DNA from: Petrolisthes cinctipes
Taxonomy: Eukaryota; Arthropoda; Malacostraca; Decapoda; Porcellanidae
Length of the DNA stretch: 64,000 nt
Assembly (NCBI GenBank): GCA_033782935.1
Contig: JAWQEG010000003.1
Span: 4,104,501-4,168,500, forward strand
Direction of reading: 5' to 3'
Shown in pieces: positions 37,870 to 50,969 of this stretch (the stretch's first letter is position 1; the number at the start of each line of letters is the position of its first letter). Made by a program: the position numbers and the translations under genes. The notes under the pieces were generated by a model. The model made no database searches. It worked only from the letters and a program-made list of their open reading frames with translations, and was not told the DNA's origin.

Positions 37870-38397
37870 TTAATATTGTGGCGGTCTCGTTTCATGCATC
37901 ATGTTTCGATTGTGCCAGTCCCGTTTCATTCTGTTAAGGATCATGCATTCATTTAAGGAATGCGACTGTGACTCATGTAAATGACTGTATTTATGATCAC
38001 TTTCGTTACAGTGTTTGCAACGTTTTCCCTGTGATTCCCCTTGAGTAGGTGTGGCATCAAAATTAAAAATCTTCGTACCCTTGGATTGAGTAATCTGTAA
38101 TTCACGATGTATGATACGAGATTCCTTCGAATTTAAAGCTAGAGACCCTGATAGTGCAAGTGCTTTTGCTGGTTCACTTGTATTTATGTTGTCTGCCTTA
38201 GTTTTAATTATTCTCTGAACCCATGATAATGAATGATGTAGTTTACCATCCCCCAAAACAACAATAAGTGACTGTCTGAATGTAGCATATGACGTTAAAT
38301 TCTGTAAAATTCTCATTGCTTGCATAGTAGAGTTAGTGGGGTTAGAAGAAGTTGTTAGAAGAGCAGAGACAGTCGGAGATTGTGGAGGAGTAGCCAT
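37870..38397 (-). pseudogene. gag-like ORF, retroelement copy 1
   Basis: A 175-residue open frame starting MATPPQSPT, first coding sequence after the leader. The middle part is Ser/Thr/Lys-rich without a recognised capsid fold. Near the C-terminus there is a Cys-His cluster starting CKHCNES and ending SHSLNEC, spaced C-x2-C-x15-H-x4-C. The end resembles a CCHC nucleocapsid knuckle (C-x2-C-x4-H-x4-C) with an expanded central loop; alternatively the first CX2CX4H has lost its last Cys (Leu in that place). It is much shorter than typical Ty3/Gypsy Gag proteins, so a large part of capsid is probably missing. Role in a complete element: assembly of the RNA-containing particle. The protease remnant follows immediately downstream, in a different reading frame. 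Confidence 0.6.
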
Positions 38398-39269
38398 TGT
38401 TGGAGAAAATACAGGTTAATATAGTATACCAGACAGAGGCTTTAATGGGGGTAAGGTTTGGAGAAAGAAAGGAATGTACTCGAATGTGTTGGAACCACAA
38501 ACGAAACTTAGGGAGGTAGAGGAATCTAGCTTGGAGGCTAGTGAATCATTATCAGGGATATTCGAAGTTAGTTATGATACCTTTGGATTAATGGGGGATT
38601 ATATCTTTACTTTTGTTTTAATTTGGCACTTGTTTTCTGTTGTCTGGGCTGTTATTGAGGAACCTATTTTCTAACATGTTCGTGGACAAGTGAAAAATAA
38701 TGTAATGTAACATGTAATGTGTACCTACTTTAGTTGACTGTAGTTGCAACGACGATGACGACGAATGGAAGTTTTGTTGGGGCGTTGCCTGACGAGGCGA
38801 CGATGTGGTGAAGGGGCGACGACCGTGAAGTGACGAAGCGATGATTAGTTAGCTCGCACACTAACAAACTAACACACTAACAGTCGTAATTGGAGTGAAG
38901 ATGATGAACGTTGACTTGTCTTTACGAGAGAATTTACGTATAAGGAGGCGTCAGCGTGGAGGTGATGGAGTGATGGCGTTGTCCTTACGAAAGCATTTAC
39001 GTAACAGGATCGCCGTAGTGAGGAAGTGATGATTGTTTGTTGTGAAGTAGATGAGGTTCTCTGTAGGTCAGTTGCAGTTATGTTGAAGCAGGTGTTTCTT
39101 GTAGGTGAAGAATTTGTGGTTTATCTCCCTCGTTAGAGGTCGTAAGATTACCCACTGAAGAAATTACTTGAGAGAATTTACAAGCAGATTCCTTCAACTT
39201 GTCCTTGAACTATGTTAGTCACTGTACTCCCGTGAAGTCTTTACCTTGCAACTTGCTCTGTTGCAAAAA
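38398..39269 (-). other. Untranslated leader of retroelement copy 1
   Basis: About 870 bp between PBS and gag-like start, with no convincing coding region on either strand. It includes a stretch rich in GACGA/CGACGA steps (38,748-38,850) and repeated ACTAAC steps (38,857-38,882) on the plus strand. The position fits a leader with packaging signals, but nothing specific is recognised. Short plus-strand open frames here, such as 38,474-38,674, are not supported. Confidence 0.55.
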
Positions 39270-39283
39270 CACCGCTGCCACCA
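39270..39283 (-). other. Primer-binding site, tRNA-Leu type (copy 1)
   Basis: Minus strand reads TTT then TGGTGGCAGCGGTG directly after the 5' LTR. This is complementary to CACCGCTGCCACCA, the 3' end of animal tRNA-Leu species whose acceptor stem ends CGCTGCCA, with CCA added. Fourteen bases match from memory of that tRNA family; the next base does not. It fixes the element's direction independently of the coding remnants. Confidence 0.82.
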
Positions 39284-39286
39284 AAA

Positions 39287-39893
39287 TGTACCAGTCCTCT
39301 AAGGCTTTAACTCGTTCAGGATCTGATACAGTACCTTAGTCCGGAGTTGTAGTCGTAGTAGTTGTTGTTGTTGTTGTGGTTGTTGTGGTATTAGGTAGCG
39401 AGCTCGGCGTTGTGGTGTTCTTAGGTAGGCTAAGTGACTTCACAAGTTTCTTTAGGCTTAATTTATTTATACATACTTATCTCTATACAGGGAGTTATAT
39501 TTGATGCCTTGTCTTATATGCCTGTGTCTCTCTCTTATGGAGACAGGTTATAGCCCTGGGAGTCAGTTTAGGAAATCCTACATATTAGTTCAACTTCACT
39601 GCTTATATACATTCTCTATTGGAAGATGCCAAGTCTATTCAGATATTATTATTACCTTCTTGAAAGGGGTGGAGTTCTTGTCTAAGCTCCACCCAATTCT
39701 TCTCTCTCTCTCTTTCTACTTTCTCTTCCTCTCTCTCTCTCTCCTCCTTTCTCTCCCTCTCTCTCTTGAGTTTAGAGATGACAGTGAGAAATTGGAGGTA
39801 AGGAGGTTGGACGCTCTTGTGTTTGTTATTGTCTGGTATATGTTACTTCAAGTGGGGAAGCTGTGGTGTTACCCTCCTCTACAGTACTGTACA
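39287..39893 (-). repeat. Right-hand LTR of copy 1 (5' LTR in element orientation)
   Basis: 607 bp with the same ends as the left-hand LTR, directly followed by the CTCA target duplicate and satellite. As the 5' LTR it would carry the promoter; the minus-strand TATAAATA is at 39,464-39,471. Confidence 0.96.
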
Positions 39894-39897
39894 CTCA
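39894..39897. repeat. Target-site duplication CTCA, right of copy 1
   Basis: Second half of the 4-bp duplication, immediately after the terminal TACA of the LTR. Confidence 0.88.
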
Positions 39898-40071
39898 AAA
39901 CACCCGAAAATTCAATATTTTGGGGTCACAGAAGCAATCTGTACATGCCTACTCAGTGCTAGAATATTTTCAAAATATAGGCTAAAAACATGCTAAAAAT
40001 CGATAATTTAGGTGCCAAAAAGTCGATATCTCAAATTCAGTCCCAAAACACCCGAAAATTCGAAATTTAGG

Positions 40072-43000
40072 GGTCCCAGAAGCGATCTGTACATGCCTAC
40101 TCCGTGTTAGAGTATTTTCAAAATACAGGCCAAAAACATACTGAAAATCGATCTTTTACGTGCCCAAAAGTCGATATGTGCATGCATCTTCTGTACCCGT
40201 TTATATTTCAAATTCTGGCCCTAAACACCCGAAAATTCGATATTTTGGGGTCCCAGAAGCGATCTGTACATGCCTACTCCATGTTAGAGTATTTTCAAAA
40301 TTCAGGCCCAAAACATGCTGAAAATCGATATTTTTGGTGCCGAAAGTCAATATGTGTATGCATCTTCTATACTCGTTTATATCTCAAATTCAGTCTCAAA
40401 ACACCCGAAAATTCGATATTTTGGGGTCCCAGAAGCGATCTGTACATGCCTACTCAGTGCTAGAATGTTTTCAAAATATAGGCTCAAAACATGCTAAAAA
40501 TCGATATTTTAGGTGCGTAAAGGCGACATGTCAAATTCAGGCCCAAAATACCCGAAAATTCGATATTTTGGGGTCCCAGAAGCGATCTGTACATACCTAC
40601 TCCGTGTTAGAGTATTTTCAAGCTACAGGCCCAAAACATGCTCAAAATCGATGTTTTAGGTGCCCAAAAGTCGATATGTGCATGCATCTTCAGTACCCGT
40701 TTATATCTCAAATTCAGGCTCAAAACACCCGAAAATTCGATATTTTGGGGTCCCAGAAGCGATCTGTTCATGCCTTGTCCGTGTTAGAGTATTTTCAAAA
40801 TACAGGCATAAAACATGCTGAAAATCGATATTTTAGATGCCCAAAGTCAATATGGGCATGTATCTTCTGTACCCGTTTATATCTCAAATTCAGGCTCAAA
40901 ACACCCGAAAATTCAATATTTTGGGGTCCCAGAAGCAATCTGTACATGCCTACTCAGTGCTAGAATATTTTCAAAATATAGGCTAAAAACATGCTAAAAA
41001 TCGATATTTTAGGTGCCAAAAAGTCGATATCTCGAATTAAGGCCCAAAACACCCGAAAATTCGATATTTAGGGATCCCAGAAGCGATCTGTACATGCCAA
41101 CTCAGTGCTAGAATGTTTTCAAAATATAGGCTCAAAACATGCTCAAAATCGATATATTATGTGCCCAAAAGTCGATATGTGCATGCATCTTCTGTACTCG
41201 TTTATATCTCAAATTCAAGCTCAAAACACCCGAAAATTCGATATTTTGGGGTCCCAGAAGCGATCTGTACATGCCTACTCAGTGATAGAATATTTTCAAA
41301 ATATAGGCTCAAAACATGCTAAAAATCGATATTTTAGGTGCGTAAATGCGATATCTCAAATTCAGGCCCAAAACACCCGAAAATTCGATATTTTGGGGTC
41401 CCAGAAGCGATCTGTACATGCCTACTCCGTGTTAGAGTATTTTCAAAATACAGGCCCAAAACATGCTTAAAATCGATGTTTTAGGTGCCCAAAAGTCGAT
41501 ATGTGCATGCATCTTCAGTACCCGTTTATATATCAAATTCAGGCTCAAAACACCCGAAAATTCGATATTTTGGGGTCCCAGAAGCGATGTGTACATGCCT
41601 ACTCCGTGTTAGAGTATTTTCAAAATTCAGGCCCAAAACATGCTGAAAATCGATATTTTTAGTGCCCAAAGTCAATATCTGTATGCATCTTCTATACTCG
41701 TTTATATCTCAAATTCAGGCTCAAAACACCCGAAAATTCGATATTTTGGGGTCCCAGAAGCGATCTGTACATGCCTACTCAATGCTAGAATGTTTTTATA
41801 ATATAGGCTCAAAACATGCTCAAAATCGATATTTTAGGTGCCCAAAAGTCGATATGTGCATGCATCTTCTGTACTCGTTTATATCTCAAATTCAAGCTCA
41901 AAACACCCGAAAATTCGATATTTTAGGGTCCCAGAAGCGATCTGTACATGCCTACTCAGTGCTAGAATATTATCAAAATATAGGCTCAAAACATGCTAAA
42001 AATCGATATTTTAGGTGCGTAAAGGCGATATCTCAAATTCAGGCCCAAAACACCCGAAAATTCGATATTTTGGGGTCCCAGAAGCGATCTGTACATGCCT
42101 ACTCCGTGTTAGAGTATTTTCAAAATACAGGCCCAAAACATGCTCAAAATCGATGTTTTAGGTGCCCAAAAGTCGATATGTGCATGCATCTTCAGTACCC
42201 GTTTATATCTCAAATTCAGGCTCAAAACACCCGAAAATTCGATATTTTGGGGTCCCAGAAGCGATCTGTACATGCCTACTCCGTGTTAAAGTATTTTCAA
42301 AATACAGGCTCAAAACATGCTGAAAATCGATATTTTAGATGCCCAAAGTCAATATGTGCATTTATCTTCTGTACCCGTTTATATCTCAAATTCAGGCTCA
42401 AAACACCCGAAAATTCAATATTTTGGGGTCCCAGAAGCAATCTGTACATGCCTACTCAGTGTTAGAATATTTTCAAAATATAGGCTAAAAACATGCTAAA
42501 AATCGATAATTTAGGTGCCCAAAAGTCGATATCTCAAATTCAGTCCCAAAACACCCGAAAATTCGATATTTAGGGGTCCCAGAAGCAATCTGTACATGCC
42601 TACTCAGTGCTAGAATGTTTTCAAAATATAGGCTCAAAACATGCTCAAAATCGATATTTTAGGTGCCCAAAAGTCGATATGTGCATGCATCTTCTGTACT
42701 CGTTTATATCTCAAATACAGGCTCAAAACACCCGAAAATTCGATATTTTGGGGTCCCAGAAGCGATCTGTACATGTTTACTCAGTGCTAGAATATTTTCA
42801 AAATATAGGCTCAAAACATGCTAAAAATCGATATTTTAGGTGCGTAAAGGCGATATCCCAAATTAAGGCCCAAAACACCCGAAAATTCGATATTTAGGGG
42901 TCCCAGAAGCAATCTGCACATGCCTACTTAGTGCTAGAATATTTTCAAAATATAGGCTAAAAACATGCTAAAAATCGATATTTTAGGTGCCAAAAAGTCG

Positions 43001-43370
43001 ATATCTCAAATTAAGGCCCAAAACACCCGAAAATTCGATATTTAGGGGTCCCAGAAGCGATCTGTACATGCCTACTCCTTGTTAGAGTATTTACAAAATA
43101 CAGGCCCAAAACATGCTGAAAATCGATATTTTAGATGCCCTAAGTCAATATGTGCATGTATCTTCTGTACCCGTTTATATCTCAAATTCAGGCTCAAAAC
43201 ACCCGAAAATTCAATATTTTGGGGTCCTAGAAGCAATCTGTACATGCCTACTCAGTGCTAGAATATTTTCAAAATATAGGCTAAAAAAATGCTAAAAATC
43301 GATATTTTAGGTGCCAAAAAGTCGATATCTCAAATTCAGTCCCAAAACACCCGAACATTCTATATTTATG
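40072..43370 (+). repeat. 20-mer higher-order repeat, copy 1 (3,299 bp)
   Basis: Landmark-to-landmark distances give twenty monomers in class order A B C A B D A C A B A C A B D A C D B D (A 177, B 176, C 147, D 148 bp), summing to 3,299 bp. The same order repeats from 43,371. The first ~70 bp differ from the start of copies 2 and 3, and it has GGGG rather than GTGG near 40,569, so it is the most diverged of the three. Confidence 0.93.
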
Positions 43371-46300
43371 GGTCCCAGAAGGGATCTGTACATGCCTACT
43401 CCGTGTTAGAGTATTTTCAAAATACAGCCCAAAAACATACTGAAAATCGATCTTTTACGTGCCCAAAAGTCGATATGTGCATGCATCTTCTGTACCCGTT
43501 TATATTTCAAATTCTGGCCCTAAACACCCGAAAATTCGATATTTTGGGGTCCCAGAAGCGATCTGTACATGCCTACTCCATGTTAGAGTATTTTCAAAAT
43601 TCAGGCCCAAAACATGCTGAAAATCGATATTTTTGGTGCCGAAAGTCAATATGTGTATGCATCTTCTATACTCGTTTATATCTCAAATTCAGTCTCAAAA
43701 CACCCGAAAATTCGATATTTTGGGGTCCCAGAAGCGATCTGTACATGCCTACTCAGTGCTAGAATGTTTTCAAAATATAGGCTCAAAACATGCTAAAAAT
43801 CGATATTTTAGGTGCGTAAAGGCGACATGTCAAATTCAGGCCCAAAATACCCGAAAATTCGATATTTTGTGGTCCCAGAAGCGATCTGTACATACCTACT
43901 CCGTGTTAGAGTATTTTCAAGCTACAGGCCCAAAACATGCTCAAAATCGATGTTTTAGGTGCCCAAAAGTCGATATGTGCATGCATCTTCAGTACCCGTT
44001 TATATCTCAAATTCAGGCTCAAAACACCCGAAAATTCGATATTTTGGGGTCCCAGAAGCGATCTGTTCATGCCTTGTCCGTGTTAGAGTATTTTCAAAAT
44101 ACAGGCATAAAACATGCTGAAAATCGATATTTTAGATGCCCAAAGTCAATATGGGCATGTATCTTCTGTACCCGTTTATATCTCAAATTCAGGCTCAAAA
44201 CACCCGAAAATTCAATATTTTGGGGTCCCAGAAGCAATCTGTACATGCCTACTCAGTGCTAGAATATTTTCAAAATATAGGCTAAAAACATGCTAAAAAT
44301 CGATATTTTAGGTGCCAAAAAGTCGATATCTCGAATTAAGGCCCAAAACACCCGAAAATTCGATATTTAGGGATCCCAGAAGCGATCTGTACATGCCAAC
44401 TCAGTGCTAGAATGTTTTCAAAATATAGGCTCAAAACATGCTCAAAATCGATATATTATGTGCCCAAAAGTCGATATGTGCATGCATCTTCTGTACTCGT
44501 TTATATCTCAAATTCAAGCTCAAAACACCCGAAAATTCGATATTTTGGGGTCCCAGAAGCGATCTGTACATGCCTACTCAGTGATAGAATATTTTCAAAA
44601 TATAGGCTCAAAACATGCTAAAAATCGATATTTTTGGTGCGTAAATGCGATATCTCAAATTCAGGCCCAAAACACCCGAAAATTCGATATTTTGGGGTCC
44701 CAGAAGCGATCTGTACATGCCTACTCCGTGTTAGAGTATTTTCAAAATACAGGCCCAAAACATGCTTAAAATCGATGTTTTAGGTGCCCAAAAGTCGATA
44801 TGTGCATGCATCTTCAGTACCCGTTTATATATCAAATTCAGGCTCAAAACACCCGAAAATTCGATATTTTGGGGTCCCAGAAGCGATGTGTACATGCCTA
44901 CTCCGTGTTAGAGTATTTTCAAAATTCAGGCCCAAAACATGCTGAAAATCGATATTTTTAGTGCCCAAAGTCAATATCTGTATGCATCTTCTATACTCGT
45001 TTATATCTCAAATTCAGGCTCAAAACACCCGAAAATTCGATATTTTGGGGTCCCAGAAGCGATCTGTACATGCCTACTCAATGCTAGAATGTTTTTATAA
45101 TATAGGCTCAAAACATGCTCAAAATCGATATTTTAGGTGCCCAAAAGTCGATATGTGCATGCATCTTCTGTACTCGTTTATATCTCAAATTCAAGCTCAA
45201 AACACCCGAAAATTCGATATTTTAGGGTCCCAGAAGCGATCTGTACATGCCTACTCAGTGCTAGAATATTATCAAAATATAGGCTCAAAACATGCTAAAA
45301 ATCGATATTTTAGGTGCGTAAAGGCGATATCTCAAATTCAGGCCCAAAACACCCGAAAATTCGATATTTTGGGGTCCCAGAAGCGATCTGTACATGCCTA
45401 CTCCGTGTTAGAGTATTTTCAAAATACAGGCCCAAAACATGCTCAAAATCGATGTTTTAGGTGCCCAAAAGTCGATATGTGCATGCATCTTCAGTACCCG
45501 TTTATATCTCAAATTCAGGCTCAAAACACCCGAAAATTCGATATTTTGGGGTCCCAGAAGCGATCTGTACATGCCTACTCAGTGATAGAATATTTTCAAA
45601 ATATAGGCTCAAAACATGCTAAAAATCGATATTTTAGGTGCGTAAATGCGATATCTCAAATTCAGGCCCAAAACACCCGAAAATTCGATATTTTGGGGTC
45701 CCAGAAGCGATCTGTACATGCCTACTCCGTGTTAGAGTATTTTCAAAATACAGGCCCAAAACATGCTTAAAATCGATGTTTTAGGTGCCCAAAAGTCGAT
45801 ATGTGCATGCATCTTCAGTACCCGTTTATATATCAAATTCAGGCTCAAAACACCCGAAAATTCGATATTTTGGGGTCCCAGAAGCGATGTGTACATGCCT
45901 ACTCCGTGTTAGAGTATTTTCAAAATTCAGGCCCAAAACATGCTGAAAATCGATATTTTTAGTGCCCAAAGTCAATATCTGTATGCATCTTCTATACTCG
46001 TTTATATCTCAAATTCAGGCTCAAAACACCCGAAAATTCGATATTTTGGGGTCCCAGAAGCGATCTGTACATGCCTACTCAATGCTAGAATGTTTTTATA
46101 ATATAGGCTCAAAACATGCTCAAAATCGATATTTTAGGTGCCCAAAAGTCGATATGTGCATGCATCTTCTGTACTCGTTTATATCTCAAATTCAAGCTCA
46201 AAACACCCGAAAATTCGATATTTTAGGGTCCCAGAAGCGATCTGTACATGCCTACTCAGTGCTAGAATATTATCAAAATATAGGCTCAAAACATGCTAAA

Positions 46301-47670
46301 AATCGATATTTTAGGTGCGTAAAGGCGATATCTCAAATTCAGGCCCAAAACACCCGAAAATTCGATATTTTGGGGTCCCAGAAGCGATCTGTACATGCCT
46401 ACTCCGTGTTAGAGTATTTTCAAAATACAGGCCCAAAACATGCTCAAAATCGATGTTTTAGGTGCCCAAAAGTCGATATGTGCATGCATCTTCAGTACCC
46501 GTTTATATCTCAAATTCAGGCTCAAAACACCCGAAAATTCGATATTTTGGGGTCCCAGAAGCGATCTGTACATGCCTACTCCGTGTTAAAGTATTTTCAA
46601 AATACAGGCTCAAAACATGCTGAAAATCGATATTTTAGATGCCCAAAGTCAATATGTGCATTTATCTTCTGTACCCGTTTATATCTCAAATTCAGGCTCA
46701 AAACACCCGAAAATTCAATATTTTGGGGTCCCAGAAGCAATCTGTACATGCCTACTCAGTGTTAGAATATTTTCAAAATATAGGCTAAAAACATGCTAAA
46801 AATCGATAATTTAGGTGCCCAAAAGTCGATATCTCAAATTCAGTCCCAAAACACCCGAAAATTCGATATTTAGGGGTCCCAGAAGCAATCTGTACATGCC
46901 TACTCAGTGCTAGAATGTTTTCAAAATATAGGCTCAAAACATGCTCAAAATCGATATTTTAGGTGCCCAAAAGTCGATATGTGCATGCATCTTCTGTACT
47001 AGTTTATATCTCAAATACAGGCTCAAAACACCCGAAAATTCGATATTTTGGGGTCCCAGAAGCGATCTGTACATGTTTACTCAGTGCTAGAATATTTTCA
47101 AAATATAGGCTCAAAACATGCTAAAAATCGATATTTTAGGTGCGTAAAGGCGATATCCCAAATTAAGGCCCAAAACACCCGAAAATTCGATATTTAGGGG
47201 TCCCAGAAGCAATCTGCACATGCCTACTTAGTGCTAGAATATTTTCAAAATATAGGCTAAAAACATGCTAAAAATCGATATTTTAGGTGCCAAAAAGTCG
47301 ATATCTCAAATTAAGGCCCAAAACACCCGAAAATTCGATATTTAGGGGTCCCAGAAGCGATCTGTACATGCCTACTCCTTGTTAGAGTATTTACAAAATA
47401 CAGGCCCAAAACATGCTGAAAATCGATATTTTAGATGCCCTAAGTCAATATGTGCATGTATCTTCTGTACCCGTTTATATCTCAAATTCAGGCTCAAAAC
47501 ACCCGAAAATTCAATATTTTGGGGTCCTAGAAGCAATCTGTACATGCCTACTCAGTGCTAGAATATTTTCAAAATATAGGCTAAAAAAATGCTAAAAATC
47601 GATATTTTAGGTGCCAAAAAGTCGATATCTCAAATTCAGTCCCAAAACACCCGAACATTCTATATTTATG
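43371..47670 (+). repeat. 20-mer higher-order repeat, copy 2, expanded to 4,300 bp
   Basis: Same monomer order as copy 1 but 1,001 bp longer because six consecutive monomers are present twice (44,571-45,571 against 45,572-46,572). It shares with copy 3 diagnostic variants that copy 1 lacks, for example GTGG instead of GGGG near 43,869 and TTTTTGGTGCG near 44,631. Confidence 0.93.
44571..46572 (+). repeat. 1,001-bp six-monomer tandem duplication inside HOR copy 2
   Basis: Two adjacent 1,001-bp segments (44,571-45,571 and 45,572-46,572, boundaries approximate) each contain six monomers of 147, 177, 176, 177, 147 and 177 bp. The second starts with TTTTAGGTGCGTAAATG (about 45,632), the variant found in HOR copy 1, whereas the first has TTTTTGGTGCGTAAATG (about 44,631), the variant of copies 2 and 3. 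Confidence 0.88.
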
Positions 47671-50600
47671 GGTCCCAGAAGGGATCTGTACATGCCTACT
47701 CCGTGTTAGAGTATTTTCAAAATACAGCCCAAAAACATACTGAAAATCGATCTTTTACGTGCCCAAAAGTCGATATGTGCATGCATCTTCTGTACCCGTT
47801 TATATTTCAAATTCTGGCCCTAAACACCCGAAAATTCGATATTTTGGGGTCCCAGAAGCGATCTGTACATGCCTACTCCATGTTAGAGTATTTTCAAAAT
47901 TCAGGCCCAAAACATGCTGAAAATCGATATTTTTGGTGCCGAAAGTCAATATGTGTATGCATCTTCTATACTCGTTTATATCTCAAATTCAGTCTCAAAA
48001 CACCCGAAAATTCGATATTTTGGGGTCCCAGAAGCGATCTGTACATGCCTACTCAGTGCTAGAATGTTTTCAAAATATAGGCTCAAAACATGCTAAAAAT
48101 CGATATTTTAGGTGCGTAAAGGCGACATGTCAAATTCAGGCCCAAAATACCCGAAAATTCGATATTTTGTGGTCCCAGAAGCGATCTGTACATACCTACT
48201 CCGTGTTAGAGTATTTTCAAGCTACAGGCCCAAAACATGCTCAAAATCGATGTTTTAGGTGCCCAAAAGTCGATATGTGCATGCATCTTCAGTACCCGTT
48301 TATATCTCAAATTCAGGCTCAAAACACCCGAAAATTCGATATTTTGGGGTCCCAGAAGCGATCTGTTCATGCCTTGTCCGTGTTAGAGTATTTTCAAAAT
48401 ACAGGCATAAAACATGCTGAAAATCGATATTTTAGATGCCCAAAGTCAATATGGGCATGTATCTTCTGTACCCGTTTATATCTCAAATTCAGGCTCAAAA
48501 CACCCGAAAATTCAATATTTTGGGGTCCCAGAAGCAATCTGTACATGCCTACTCAGTGCTAGAATATTTTCAAAATATAGGCTAAAAACATGCTAAAAAT
48601 CGATATTTTAGGTGCCAAAAAGTCGATATCTCGAATTAAGGCCCAAAACACCCGAAAATTCGATATTTAGGGATCCCAGAAGCGATCTGTACATGCCAAC
48701 TCAGTGCTAGAATGTTTTCAAAATATAGGCTCAAAACATGCTCAAAATCGATATATTATGTGCCCAAAAGTCGATATGTGCATGCATCTTCTGTACTCGT
48801 TTATATCTCAAATTCAAGCTCAAAACACCCGAAAATTAGATATTTTGGGGTCCCAGAAGCGATCTGTACATGCCTACTCAGTGATAGAATATTTTCAAAA
48901 TATAGGCTCAAAACATGCTAAAAATCGATATTTTTGGTGCGTAAATGCGATATCTCAAATTCAGGCCCAAAACACCCGAAAATTCGATATTTTGGGGTCC
49001 CAGAAGCGATCTGTACATGCCTACTCCGTGTTAGAGTATTTTCAAAATACAGGCCCAAAACATGCTTAAAATCGATGTTTTAGGTGCCCAAAAGTCGATA
49101 TGTGCATGCATCTTCAGTACCCGTTTATATATCAAATTCAGGCTCAAAACACCCGAAAATTCGATATTTTGGGGTCCCAGAAGCGATGTGTACATGCCTA
49201 CTCCGTGTTAGAGTATTTTCAAAATTCAGGCCCAAAACATGCTGAAAATCGATATTTTTAGTGCCCAAAGTCAATATCTGTATGCATCTTCTATACTCGT
49301 TTATATCTCAAATTCAGGCTCAAAACACCCGAAAATTCGATATTTTGGGGTCCCAGAAGCGATCTGTACATGCCTACTCAATGCTAGAATGTTTTTATAA
49401 TATAGGCTCAAAACATGCTCAAAATCGATATTTTAGGTGCCCAAAAGTCGATATGTGCATGCATCTTCTGTACTCGTTTATATCTCAAATTCAAGCTCAA
49501 AACACCCGAAAATTCGATATTTTAGGGTCCCAGAAGCGATCTGTACATGCCTACTCAGTGCTAGAATATTATCAAAATATAGGCTCAAAACATGCTAAAA
49601 ATCGATATTTTAGGTGCGTAAAGGCGATATCTCAAATTCAGGCCCAAAACACCCGAAAATTCGATATTTTGGGGTCCCAGAAGCGATCTGTACATGCCTA
49701 CTCCGTGTTAGAGTATTTTCAAAATACAGGCCCAAAACATGCTCAAAATCGATGTTTTAGGTGCCCAAAAGTCGATATGTGCATGCATCTTCAGTACCCG
49801 TTTATATCTCAAATTCAGGCTCAAAACACCCGAAAATTCGATATTTTGGGGTCCCAGAAGCGATCTGTACATGCCTACTCCGTGTTAAAGTATTTTCAAA
49901 ATACAGGCTCAAAACATGCTGAAAATCGATATTTTAGATGCCCAAAGTCAATATGTGCATTTATCTTCTGTACCCGTTTATATCTCAAATTCAGGCTCAA
50001 AACACCCGAAAATTCAATATTTTGGGGTCCCAGAAGCAATCTGTACATGCCTACTCAGTGTTAGAATATTTTCAAAATATAGGCTAAAAACATGCTAAAA
50101 ATCGATAATTTAGGTGCCCAAAAGTCGATATCTCAAATTCAGTCCCAAAACACCCGAAAATTCGATATTTAGGGGTCCCAGAAGCAATCTGTACATGCCT
50201 ACTCAGTGCTAGAATGTTTTCAAAATATAGGCTCAAAACATGCTCAAAATCGATATTTTAGGTGCCCAAAAGTCGATATGTGCATGCATCTTCTGTACTC
50301 GTTTATATCTCAAATACAGGCTCAAAACACCCGAAAATTCGATATTTTGGGGTCCCAGAAGCGATCTGTACATGTTTACTCAGTGCTAGAATATTTTCAA
50401 AATATAGGCTCAAAACATGCTAAAAATCGATATTTTAGGTGCGTAAAGGCGATATCTCAAATTAAGGCCCAAAACACCCGAAAATTCGATATTTAGGGGT
50501 CCCAGAAGCAATCTGCACATGCCTACTTAGTGCTAGAATATTTTCAAAATATAGGCTAAAAACATGCTAAAAATCGATATTTTAGGTGCCAAAAAGTCGA

Positions 50601-50969
50601 TATCTCAAATTAAGGCCCAAAACACCCGAAAATTCGATATTTAGGGGTCCCAGAAGCGATCTGTACATGCCTACTCCTTGTTAGAGTATTTACAAAATAC
50701 AGGCCCAAAACATGCTGAAAATCGATATTTTAGATGCCCTAAGTCAATATGTGCATGTATCTTCTGTACCCGTTTATATCTCAAATTCAGGCTCAAAACA
50801 CCCGAAAATTCAATATTTTGGGGTCCTAGAAGCAATCTGTACATGCCTACTCAGTGCTAGAATATTTTCAAAATATAGGCTAAAAAAATGCTAAAAATCG
50901 ATATTTTAGGTGCCAAAAAGTCGATATCTCAAATTCAGTCCCAAAACACCCGAACATTCTATATTTATG
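47671..50969 (+). repeat. 20-mer higher-order repeat, copy 3 (3,299 bp)
   Basis: Same twenty-monomer order and exact length as copy 1, without the 1,001-bp internal duplication of copy 2. Private substitutions are rare, such as TTAGAT for TTCGAT near 48,838. Near-identity to copy 2 points to recent amplification. Confidence 0.93.

Larger units (their letters stand above)
31899..39893 (-). mobile_element. Ty3/Gypsy-type LTR retrotransposon, copy 1 (defective)
   Basis: A 7,995-bp element inserted in a B-class satellite monomer. It has 607-bp direct LTRs starting TG and ending CA, a 4-bp CTCA target duplication, a PBS complementary to a tRNA-Leu 3' end three bases inside the right-hand LTR, and all recognisable coding remnants on the minus strand in the order gag, protease, reverse transcriptase, RNase H, integrase. 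That order with integrase last is diagnostic of the Ty3/Gypsy group. Pol is interrupted by several frameshifts and stops and has lost key catalytic residues, so the copy cannot move by itself. No good polypurine tract is seen next to the left-hand LTR. Confidence 0.95.

Noticed and set aside
31899..39893. Plus-strand orientation of the retroelement
   Set aside because: PBS, protease, RT, RNase H and integrase all read on the minus strand, and the bases after the left-hand LTR do not make a PBS.
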